DNA of 64,000 nucleotides. It comes from Longimicrobiales bacterium. Lineage in GTDB: Bacteria > Gemmatimonadota > Gemmatimonadetes > Longimicrobiales > Gaopeijiaceae. How positions within the stretch are numbered: the first letter of the stretch is position 1; each line of letters begins with the position of its first letter. Location of the stretch: contig OY282361.1 in assembly GCA_958295645.1 (NCBI GenBank), positions 1,013,501 to 1,077,500 of the forward strand, read 5' to 3'. The position numbers were made by a program, and so were the translations under genes. Positions 19,276-28,455 of this stretch are shown here, piece after piece. The notes beneath the pieces were generated by a model. It was not told the origin of the DNA, made no database searches, and worked only from the letters and a program-made list of their open reading frames with translations.

Positions 19276-19307
19276 GTTAGGTTTGGGCGTCGAGAACCAA
19301 ATCTAAC
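19276..19307. promoter_or_regulatory. Inverted repeat between divergent genes
   Basis: GTTAGGTTTGG (19276-19286) and CCAAATCTAAC (19297-19307) form an 11-bp inverted repeat with one mismatch and a 10-nt spacer. It lies in the 110-nt gap between the divergent TPR and ggt genes, 16 nt before the ggt ATG. It could be an operator or an mRNA hairpin near the ggt ribosome site; no regulator is assigned. Confidence 0.4.
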
Positions 19308-19323
19308 GTCGGCGGGGCTTGCC

Positions 19324-21111
19324 ATGTTTCGCAGGGGGCGTGTTCGCGGGGATCGTACCCGCCGGGTCGGCTTGGCGGTCGCGCTGGCGGCGGTTCCGGC
19401 CGTCCCGGGATGCGGGCCGTCGCCGTCCGGCGAGTCGGGCGCCGCATGGAATCCGGCGTCCAGCCGTCCCGACGTGAGAGGAACTCGAGGCGCGGTCTCG
19501 GCCGGACACCCGCTCGCGGCGGCCACGGGACTCGCCGTGTTGCGCGACGGGGGCAACGCCGTGGACGCGGCGGTCGCCATGGCGGCCGTTCTGGCCGTAG
19601 TGCGGCCCCACATGAACGGCATCGGCGGCGACGCCTTCGCGATCTTCTACGACGGCGAGACGGGCGCGCTTCACGGACTCAACGGCAGCGGCGGCGCGGG
19701 CAGCCGGGCGACCCCCGAGTTCTTCGCCGAGCGGGGCCTCGCGGCCATTCCCGAGACCGGCGCGCTGTCGGTGTCCGTGCCGGGCGCGGTCGCGGCCTGG
19801 CACGACGCTCACGCCCGCTTCGGCGCCCTTCCCTTCTCCAGCCTCCTCGCTCCCGCGATCGGCTACGCCGAGGACGGATTCCCGGTCTCGGTTCGCCTGG
19901 CAAGCGACATGGCCTCGCAGGGAGAGGCGCTGAACGCCGCCGGCCAAGCCCTGTACTTGCCCGGCGGCCGCCCTCCGTCTCCCGGCGCGTTGCTGCGCAA
20001 TCCCGCGCTGGCCGCCACCTTGCGAGCGATCGCCGCCGAGGGCAAGGACGCCTTCTACCAAGGCGGCGTCGCCGAACGACTCGCCGCCTTCCTCGACGCC
20101 GAAGGAGGCGCGCTCGATCTTTCCGACTTCCGCGAACACGAGTCCACGTGGGTGGCGCCCCTCGCGGCCCGTCACCTGGGCGTCCAACTGCACGTCCTTC
20201 CCCCCAACACCCAGGGGATCGCGCAACTTGCGCTTGCCGGCATGGCCGAGCGCCATCCGCTGGCCGAGATGGGGCACAACGCCGCGGCCTACCTGCACAC
20301 GTTGATCGAACTCAAGAAGCTGGCCTTCGCGGACCGGGACGCCTGGGTGGCGGATCCCGACTTCGCCGACGTTCCGGTCGCACGCCTGCTCGACTCGGAC
20401 TACTTGGCCGCGCGGTCGCAGGCGTTCGACGCCAACTCCGCCGCCGCAGACGTCGCCACGGGGGAGCCGAGGGCCGTCCAATCCTCCGCTTCCTCCGACG
20501 CCGACGCTGGAGGCGCTCCCGCGGGCGGCCCAGGCGCTCTTGACGACTCGGGCGACACCGTGTACCTGACCGCCGTCGATCAATGGGGCAACGCGGTGTC
20601 CTGGATTCAGAGCTTGTTCCACGGCTTCGGCTCCGGCCTGCTCGAGCCGGAGACAGGAGTCGTCCTTCACAACCGGGGGTCGCTGCACGTGCTACAGGCG
20701 GACCATCCCAACGTCGTCGCGCCCGGAAAGCGTCCTTACCACACGTTGACGCCTCTGCTCGCCACGACCCCGGCAGGCGCGCTGGCCTTCACGCTCGGAA
20801 CCCCTGGCGGAGACGGCCAGGCCCAGTCCATCATGCAGATTCTCAACAACCTGCTGGTGTTCGGCATGACGCCGCAGGCCGCGATAGAAGCCCCGCGCTT
20901 CCGCAGCTACTCCGGCCTCCGCGTCGACGTCGAGGATCGGATTCCGGGCGCCGTCCTGGAGGCGCTGGCCTCGCTAGGCCACGAAGTCTCGGTGGTTTCG
21001 GGATGGACGGCCACGTTCGGAGGCGCCCAGATGATCTTCGTGGACGAGGCGAACGGGACGCTCGCCGCCGCCGCGGACCCACGCCGGGAAGCTTATGCAT
21101 TGGCCTATTGA
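19324..21111 (+). CDS. ggt: Gamma-glutamyltransferase, exported
   Basis: N-terminal nucleophile hydrolase that cleaves gamma-glutamyl bonds, for example glutathione, in the periplasm. 595 residues from ATG 19324; the leader ends at Cys30 (VPGC), so it may be a lipoprotein. Seen: GGNAVDAAVAMAAVLAVV, NGIGGDAF, GLNGSGGAG and LPPNTQG. The autoprocessing site is GDTVYLTAVDQWGNAVS, with Thr412 as probable nucleophile. The small subunit continues with GKRPYHTLTP and GTPGGDGQAQS. The lid-loop residues of E. coli GGT are not conserved, so substrate preference may differ. Its end overlaps the next gene by 17 nt. Confidence 0.93.
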   Translation: MFRRGRVRGDRTRRVGLAVALAAVPAVPGCGPSPSGESGAAWNPASSRPDVRGTRGAVSAGHPLAAATGLAVLRDGGNAVDAAVAMAAVLAVVRPHMNGIGGDAFAIFYDGETGALHGLNGSGGAGSRATPEFFAERGLAAIPETGALSVSVPGAVAAWHDAHARFGALPFSSLLAPAIGYAEDGFPVSVRLASDMASQGEALNAAGQALYLPGGRPPSPGALLRNPALAATLRAIAAEGKDAFYQGGVAERLAAFLDAEGGALDLSDFREHESTWVAPLAARHLGVQLHVLPPNTQGIAQLALAGMAERHPLAEMGHNAAAYLHTLIELKKLAFADRDAWVADPDFADVPVARLLDSDYLAARSQAFDANSAAADVATGEPRAVQSSASSDADAGGAPAGGPGALDDSGDTVYLTAVDQWGNAVSWIQSLFHGFGSGLLEPETGVVLHNRGSLHVLQADHPNVVAPGKRPYHTLTPLLATTPAGALAFTLGTPGGDGQAQSIMQILNNLLVFGMTPQAAIEAPRFRSYSGLRVDVEDRIPGAVLEALASLGHEVSVVSGWTATFGGAQMIFVDEANGTLAAAADPRREAYALAY

Positions 21112-23677
21112 ACCTCGTCGCCGGCTCGCCGGGACCCTGTCCCTTCTTCTCGTGGCGGCCTGCGGCGGCGATTCGTCGCCTCCCCCGCCGCCTCCCCGCA
21201 TCATCGTCACGCCCCTGTCCGTCGAGGCTCACACGTCGGGCCAGACGTTCCAGTTCTCCGCGCGCGTGGTCGACGACCAGGGGAACCCCGTGACCGGCGC
21301 GACCGTCGCTTGGTCGTCCAGTGCGGAGGCCGTGGCCACCGTGTCCCAGTCGGGGTTGGCGACGGTGGCGGGCCAGGGACGGGCGACGATCACCGCGCGA
21401 GTCGAGACGGCCTCTGGCACGGCCACCGTCGTCGCCGACTTGAAGCCGGCGGCGTTGATCAAGGTGTCGGGCGACAATCAGACGGTGCCGGCGCTCACGC
21501 AGGCGCCGGAGAATCCGACCGTTCGAGTCACGGACGCGGCCGGGTTGCCGCTGTCGGGCCAAGCCGTGGAGTTCGAGGTCTTCGACATCGACGAGAGGGC
21601 TAGCGTTTCGCCGCGCTCCACGCGAACGAACGACCAGGGAGAGGCGTCGACCCAATGGACGCTGGGCCGCACCTTCGACGACGCGCAGGCCCTGCGGGTC
21701 TACGCGGATTCGTTCTATGTGGACTTCCAAGCCACGGCGACGACGCCCCCGCTGACCGTGTGGACGACGAGCCTGCAACGCTCGCGCGCGACAGTGCCTT
21801 ATGAAGCGGCCCTGGAGGCGGTCGGGGGCGTGTCGCCCTTGACGTGGTCGGCCGAGCCGGGAGAGTTGCCCGCCGGACTCGCCCTGGATTCCATGGGCGT
21901 CCTCAAGGGGGCGGCCGCGGCCGAGGGCACGAGCGAGTTCGACGTCGCCGTCGCGGACGCGGCGGGCGCCGTGGCGACGGGCCGCGTGAGCCTGCGATCC
22001 TGCCCCGCGCCCATCTCTCTCGACGTGGGCGAGACCATGATCGTCGCGTCGCACCGGCCCGGCTCCTGCCCTCCGTTCATCCCGGCCGGGAATCCTGGAG
22101 ATCGCTACCATGTGACGATCGTGCGCACCGTCTCGAGCCCCAACTGGGGCTGGGCGCCCACCCAACTGGAAGTCTCCGAGCCCTGGCCGGGAGCGTCCTC
22201 CGACGCGCGGGAAGAGAGTGCGCGCGCCTTGGACGCATCCGCGCAGGACGACGCCCCGCAGGACCACGCTCCCGGCCAGCCGGGCGACGCCGACTCTCCG
22301 GGCTTCGGCCCGGGAATGGACAACCAGCGCGCCCGCGCCAAGGCCCGCATTCTGGAGGTCTCGGAGCGGCTGTCTCGCGAGTTCGGCCCCGAAGCGCTGT
22401 TGCCCGACCTCCGGAGCGGCCGCGCCGCCCAGCTAAGGGCCGCGGCCGAAACCCCTCCGCCCAACCGTCTCCTCATCAAGCCCACTGAGTGGGAGGGCGA
22501 TCCCTGCAATGACATTGCCCCCGTGGCGGCCAACTTGGTCGCCTACGACGACTTTCTGGCGATCTACCAAGACTCTGCGCAACAGGCCGTCACGCCACTG
22601 GACTCGACCGCGGCGGTGGCGACGATGGAGTACTATGCGGAGCACGGCGCCCCGACGATCGACGAGTACTTCGGCGGCGTGAGCGACATCAACGGCGACG
22701 GCCGCATCGTGATCTTCGTCACGCCCGCGGTCCCTAGCAATCTCTGGGCGTACGTCTGGGGGTCCAATTTTTGGTCCGAAGAGCGGTGCGCCGGGTCGAA
22801 TCGAATGGAAGTGGTCTACTTCAGCTTGGTTCCGTTTGCGTTTTGGGTGGACCAGGAACCCGGACGCTACGAGGTGCTGTCGCTGATGGTACACGAGATC
22901 AAGCACGTCTCTTCTCTGTACCGCCGGTCCAGGTCGGGGAACTGGCACCCTCGGTGGGTCGAAGAGGGGACGGCCGAGATAGCGGCCGAAGTCTCGTCCC
23001 GGAGGGCCATGGACGCCGCCGGCGGAGTCGGGCGCGGCGAAGCGCTCACGAGAAGCTCGTTTCCTCCGCGCAGCGGCGAGATCGTCACCCCGGAGAACAC
23101 GGGCTCTCTCAACAGACTCGCCCGAGCCGGCTACGCCTATGCCGGGCCGACGAACGCCGTCACGCACAACCCCTCGGACGACGCCGGCCACTTCTATGGC
23201 ACCTCTTGGCTGTTTCACCGCTTTCTGGCGGACGCCTACGGCGGCGCGACGACGCTCTCCGACAGCGCCTTCTTCAGAAGCTTGAACGAAGCCGCCACAG
23301 CCCCAGGCATCGCCGGAATCGAGCGCGCGACCGGTCGGCCGATGTCCGCCCTCCTGGAAGAGTACGCGACGGCAATGACGTTGGTCGGCACCGGTGCGCC
23401 CCAACCCGAACGCGCGTTTCGCACCTACGACTTCCGCTCCGCGTTCACGGACTTCTTCCGGCCGACCCATCCGGATTGGTTGCGCCGCCCGTATCCCTGG
23501 GCGGCGACGGGCGCCGAGCCGGCCGGCTTCAGGCCTCGCACCTACTCCGGAGCTTTGTTTCCGAGCGGGATTCGGTTCCACGAGTTCGAGTCCGACGGCC
23601 TAGGCGAGGGCATCGAAGTGGCCGCGACGGTGGACGGCGGCGGCGCCGCAAGCGTGATCATCGCCCGGATCCGGTAG
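21095..23677 (+). CDS. Ig-like lipoprotein with HExxH metalloprotease domain
   Basis: 860-residue lipoprotein: leader with lipobox LVAACGG (Cys23) and a proline-run spacer. A BIG2-like Ig domain (about 36-115) is followed by a Big_1-like segment (about 125-205) and a putative Ig domain (about 218-305). After a charged linker comes a catalytic part with DINGDGRIVIFVTPA, then HEIKH (600-604) and WVEEGTAE (Glu 623-628). This HExxH plus downstream Glu spacing resembles gluzincin peptidases such as the M30 family. Role inferred: a surface or secreted protease. It overlaps ggt by 17 nt, suggesting co-translation. It converges on the next gene with only two intervening bases. Confidence 0.8.
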   Translation: MHWPIEPRRRLAGTLSLLLVAACGGDSSPPPPPPRIIVTPLSVEAHTSGQTFQFSARVVDDQGNPVTGATVAWSSSAEAVATVSQSGLATVAGQGRATITARVETASGTATVVADLKPAALIKVSGDNQTVPALTQAPENPTVRVTDAAGLPLSGQAVEFEVFDIDERASVSPRSTRTNDQGEASTQWTLGRTFDDAQALRVYADSFYVDFQATATTPPLTVWTTSLQRSRATVPYEAALEAVGGVSPLTWSAEPGELPAGLALDSMGVLKGAAAAEGTSEFDVAVADAAGAVATGRVSLRSCPAPISLDVGETMIVASHRPGSCPPFIPAGNPGDRYHVTIVRTVSSPNWGWAPTQLEVSEPWPGASSDAREESARALDASAQDDAPQDHAPGQPGDADSPGFGPGMDNQRARAKARILEVSERLSREFGPEALLPDLRSGRAAQLRAAAETPPPNRLLIKPTEWEGDPCNDIAPVAANLVAYDDFLAIYQDSAQQAVTPLDSTAAVATMEYYAEHGAPTIDEYFGGVSDINGDGRIVIFVTPAVPSNLWAYVWGSNFWSEERCAGSNRMEVVYFSLVPFAFWVDQEPGRYEVLSLMVHEIKHVSSLYRRSRSGNWHPRWVEEGTAEIAAEVSSRRAMDAAGGVGRGEALTRSSFPPRSGEIVTPENTGSLNRLARAGYAYAGPTNAVTHNPSDDAGHFYGTSWLFHRFLADAYGGATTLSDSAFFRSLNEAATAPGIAGIERATGRPMSALLEEYATAMTLVGTGAPQPERAFRTYDFRSAFTDFFRPTHPDWLRRPYPWAATGAEPAGFRPRTYSGALFPSGIRFHEFESDGLGEGIEVAATVDGGGAASVIIARIR

Positions 23678-23679
23678 AG

Positions 23680-25563
23680 TCAGGAAATCGCGCGCCCGCC
23701 CTCCACCAGCTTCACGATCCAGAGGCCGGAGTTGAGGTCCGACGTGAAGATGTTGCCTTTGTGGATCTGGGCGCCCCAGGTCATGCCCCAGTTGGGGACG
23801 GTGGACTGCGAGTCGGTGGTCTTGAAGACGGCGAGTTCCCTGCCCTGGCGGTAGAGGTCGCCGCGCAGCTCGCCCGAGATGTCCACCACGCGCAGTCCGG
23901 CCTGGTAGTAGCCGACGTACAGCCGGTCGTCCTCGACCCAGATGTTGTGGGCGCCGGCCTCCGGCACTTCGTAGCGCGCCACTTCGACCGGCTTGTCCGG
24001 GTCGGCCATGTCGAGCACGTGGATGTATCCGCGCGCCTCGATGGGCGCATCGGCGTCCCAGTCGCTCGGGAATATCTCGTCGCCCACGAATAGGTAGCGC
24101 CCAGCCCGCCAAGCCGTGTGCGTGTTGCCGGCGGGGTACTTGTAGCGCGAGACGAACTGGGGCTCGGTCGGGGTCCCGCCGTGCGTGCCGGCGCCGGTGT
24201 CGAGGATCACGACCCCGTCGTCCCAGTACGACAGGTAAGCGTAGCCGTCCTGAACGATCACGTCGTGAAGCGACTTGGACGGAGAGGCCGGAAGTCCCCA
24301 GCGCCCCACTTCCTCGGGCTCCGCGGGATTGGAGATGTCGATGATGTGGATGTCCCGCGTGCCGTTGTGCACCGCGTAGACCAGGTCGCCCTCGACCCAC
24401 ACGTTGTGGACGCCGCCCGTGACCGTGCGCTCGTACTCCGACAACACCGAAGGATGCGCCGGGTCGGACAGGTCGAGGATCACGATGCCGTTGCGCCGGT
24501 TCGACGCGCCCTCCCGGGTCAGGATGCCGATCCGGGCGCTCTCGTGAATCTTCACGTCGTTGATGCGGCGCGCGTCGAGCTGCACCGAATCCGTGAGCAC
24601 GGGGGCCGACGGGTCCGTCACGTCCCAGGCCTTCATCCAGTCGTGCATGAAGGTTCCGACGTAGGCGTAGTCGCGTCCGTCCGCGCCCTCGAACACCCAG
24701 GTGTCGCCGGAATGATGGCTGGCCGACGCTCCGCGCCCGATCTGGATCAGTTCCCCGGCGGCCCGCCGGGGCGCGACTTCCACCAGGGTCGTCAGGACGC
24801 TTGCTTCTCCGACGAGGGCCGTCACCCTGTACGTGCCGGGTTCGGCGGCCACGAAGACGCCCTCGGCGCCCTCGGGCTCGATCTGCGCGCCCGCGCCGTC
24901 CACGCTCCAGGCCGGATGCAGCGCCCGTCCGTCCATCGCCGCCCGAAACCGGACCACGTCGCCCGTGCGCACGCGAGCGCCGCTGGGCGAGAGCACGGCC
25001 TCCCCCGCCCCGCCCTCTCGAACCTGCACCTCCACCGCGGCCTGCAAGTCGCCCGAGGCCGCCGTGATCCGAGCCTCCCCGGGCATCCGGGCGAAGACGC
25101 GCCCCACCGCGTCCACGGCCGCCACCCGCTCGTCGCTGGAGGAGAACACCAGACCGCCGACGGCAACCGGCTCGCCGCTCGCGTCCCATGCCGTCACCGC
25201 CACGGGTGCGCTGGCGCCCGCGGGCAGAGTCGGCTCCGGCAACGCGGCGGCCAGCTCCGATGCAGCCGCCTCCCGCACGACGACCATCACGAAGCCCATC
25301 GTGTTCCCCGCCCTCGCGGAGACGCGCACTTCGCCGGGCGAGCCCGCGGTCACCCGCCCGTTCTCGTCCACGGTCGCGACCTCCGAAGCCGAGGTGCGCC
25401 AACTGAACTCGACGCCCTGCAGGAGGGAGCCGGCCACGTCGAAGGCACGAGCCTCGACCACGGCGGACTCGCCCGGGTCCAGCGCCAGCCGCGCGGGCAC
25501 GACCTCGATTCGGTCCGGGTCGGCCTGGACGGCCGCGAGCAACATCATCGTCGGTGCGAACAT
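23680..25563 (-). CDS. Exported LVIVD-repeat protein with Ig-like domains
   Basis: 627 residues with a short N-terminal hydrophobic leader. Two BIG2-like domains (about 18-95 and 105-185; ATVDENGRVTA, AAVDAVGRVFA) and a third beta domain (to about 270) precede a C-terminal beta-propeller-type region of LVIVD repeats. Examples are AWDVTDPSAPVL, ILDLSDPAHPSVLSEYE, IIDISNPAEPEEVGRW and VLDMADPDKPVEVARYE. LVIVD proteins are cell-surface proteins of unknown function. Start: ATG preceded by AAAGGA about 9 nt upstream. Confidence 0.85.
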   Translation of the reverse strand: MFAPTMMLLAAVQADPDRIEVVPARLALDPGESAVVEARAFDVAGSLLQGVEFSWRTSASEVATVDENGRVTAGSPGEVRVSARAGNTMGFVMVVVREAAASELAAALPEPTLPAGASAPVAVTAWDASGEPVAVGGLVFSSSDERVAAVDAVGRVFARMPGEARITAASGDLQAAVEVQVREGGAGEAVLSPSGARVRTGDVVRFRAAMDGRALHPAWSVDGAGAQIEPEGAEGVFVAAEPGTYRVTALVGEASVLTTLVEVAPRRAAGELIQIGRGASASHHSGDTWVFEGADGRDYAYVGTFMHDWMKAWDVTDPSAPVLTDSVQLDARRINDVKIHESARIGILTREGASNRRNGIVILDLSDPAHPSVLSEYERTVTGGVHNVWVEGDLVYAVHNGTRDIHIIDISNPAEPEEVGRWGLPASPSKSLHDVIVQDGYAYLSYWDDGVVILDTGAGTHGGTPTEPQFVSRYKYPAGNTHTAWRAGRYLFVGDEIFPSDWDADAPIEARGYIHVLDMADPDKPVEVARYEVPEAGAHNIWVEDDRLYVGYYQAGLRVVDISGELRGDLYRQGRELAVFKTTDSQSTVPNWGMTWGAQIHKGNIFTSDLNSGLWIVKLVEGGRAIS

Positions 25564-25677
25564 CGACTGCGTCCTTTCTCTTGTCTCTCTTGGTGCGGCG
25601 GGCCTGGCGCCCGACGCCCATTACTTGAACACGGAGAACGCAAACGCGACCTTCCGTCTCATGCAACTACAGGATCG

Positions 25678-26998
<1,321 letters not shown>

Positions 26999-27002
<4 letters not shown>

Positions 27003-27745
27003 AGGCGCAGGTTCCACTCGCGGATGTCCGCGATGCGCGCATGGCTCGTCAGATCGAGATGGAGCGGCGTGACCGAAACGTACCCGTCGCGCACGGCCTC
27101 GAAGTCGGACTCTGGACCGCTGTCCAGACTCTCGACCGTGCCGCCGATCCAGTAGTACTCGCGCCCGGATGGGTCGGGGGCCCGCGTGACCGCGTCCCTA
27201 TAGTGGCGGCGGCCGAGTTCCGTGACGCGCACGCCCTCCACTTCGGACGGCGGCACCGGGGGCAGGTTGATGTTGAGCACCTCGCCCGCCGGAATCCCCC
27301 GTTCGACGATCCGTCCGAGCAGCTCGGCAAGGGGAGACTGCCAGCCCTCCACTTCCTCGACGCGGCTGCTGGCGAACGAGACGGCCACCGCCGGTATTCT
27401 CATGATGGCGGCCTCCATCGCGGCCGCCACGGTGCCCGAATAGAACACGTCCTCGCCCATGTTCGGACCGGCGTTGACCCCCGACAGGCACAGCCCGGGC
27501 CGCTCCACGAGAAACTCGTTCACGGCGAGCATCACGCAGTCGGTCGGCGTTCCGTCGATCACGGTGGCGCCGTCCGGAGCGCGCCGCCTGCGCAACGGGT
27601 GATGGAGGGTCAGCGCATGGCTGGACGCGCTGCGTTCCCTGTCCGGCGCCACGATGTCCACCGACCCGATGTGATGGGCGGCCTCCGCCAGCACCCGGAG
27701 CCCCGGAGACAGATAGCCGTCGTCGTTGGTGCAGAGAATGCGCAC
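26999..27745 (-). CDS. surE: 5'/3'-nucleotidase SurE
   Basis: Metal-dependent nucleoside monophosphate phosphatase linked to stationary-phase survival and nucleotide salvage. 248 residues, normal length. Seen: the N-terminal metal site CTNDDGY, PDRERSASSHALTL, and the signature SGVNAGPNMGEDVFYSGTVA. Start: GTG 27745 with GGAGG directly upstream. It lies 10 nt after the MerR-like gene and overlaps the DUF368 start. Confidence 0.96.
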
Positions 27746-27755
27746 GCCTCCTCCG

Positions 27756-28319
27756 TCAGTCCGCGGGCGCCGCCGCCGGGCCGGACGGAGGGACGGCTGG
27801 GTCCGAGGGCGCCGCTGGGCCGGACGACGGGGCTGCCGGGGCCGAGGGCGCCGCTGAACCGGATGGAGAGGCCGCGGGGTCCGCCGCCGCCGCTGGGCTG
27901 GACGGAGCGGCTACTGGGCCCGCGGGCGCCGCTGAACCGGATGAAGGCGTTGCTGGATCCGCCGGAGCCGCTGGGAGCGTCAGTGCGGCCTGCGCGGCGA
28001 GCAGCCCTTGCTTGATCGAGGCCAGGATGGCGGGCTCGGCCCGCAGCCTCCCCGCTTCGCCGATTTCTCCGTCCTGCCGCATCTCGTTCAGCTTCTGCTT
28101 CGCGCCTTCGATGGTGAAGCGCTCCTCGTACAGCAGCTGCTTGACGAGGAGGATGGTCTCGATGTCCTCGACTCGGTAGACGCGGCTGCCGCCACGGTTC
28201 TTGCCCGGAGCGATCGCGCCGAACTGGCTTTCCCAATACCGAAGCACGTGAGGCTTGAGCCCCGCGAGGACGCTGACTTCGCCGATCGAGTAGTAGACCT
28301 TCTTGACGACGGGTTCCAT
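27756..28319 (-). CDS. MerR-family transcriptional regulator with Ala/Pro/Ser-rich tail
   Basis: 187 residues from ATG 28319; ATG 28337 in the same frame is also possible. The N-terminal winged helix is clear: YYSIGEVSVLAGLKPHVLRYWESQFG, then a wing GGSRVYRVEDIETILLVKQLLYEERFT. This matches the short MerR-like regulators of the CarA/YcgE type. No cysteine effector site is visible. The last 75 residues are almost only Ala, Pro, Ser and Gly, encoded by degenerate 33-36-bp repeats, and should be disordered. A perfect dyad lies just upstream. Confidence 0.85.
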   Translation of the reverse strand: MEPVVKKVYYSIGEVSVLAGLKPHVLRYWESQFGAIAPGKNRGGSRVYRVEDIETILLVKQLLYEERFTIEGAKQKLNEMRQDGEIGEAGRLRAEPAILASIKQGLLAAQAALTLPAAPADPATPSSGSAAPAGPVAAPSSPAAAADPAASPSGSAAPSAPAAPSSGPAAPSDPAVPPSGPAAAPAD

Positions 28320-28345
28320 GTTGGCGCGCGGCCGCATTCCCGTTA

Positions 28346-28378
28346 GCACCGATTGAAGATGATTTTTACAATCGGTGC
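28346..28378. promoter_or_regulatory. Perfect 10-bp dyad upstream of the MerR-like gene
   Basis: GCACCGATTG (28346-28355) and CAATCGGTGC (28369-28378) form a perfect inverted repeat around a 13-nt AT-rich spacer, 27 nt before the MerR-like ATG. It may be an autoregulatory operator. Alternatively it is a terminator hairpin for the preceding plsY-gpsA gene, but no U tract follows. Confidence 0.55.
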
Positions 28379-28455
28379 GCACGGGCGGCAAGCGCACCAG
28401 TGGCGGCGGACGGGTCTTGCTCGGGGACGGTCTTCGCGGGGCGCAGGACTTGAGT

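Noticed and set aside
25610..25677. Promoter search for tRNA-Arg and the divergent LVIVD gene
   Set aside because: TTGAAC at about 25624 has no -10 at proper spacing; no other hexamer pair was convincing on either strand.
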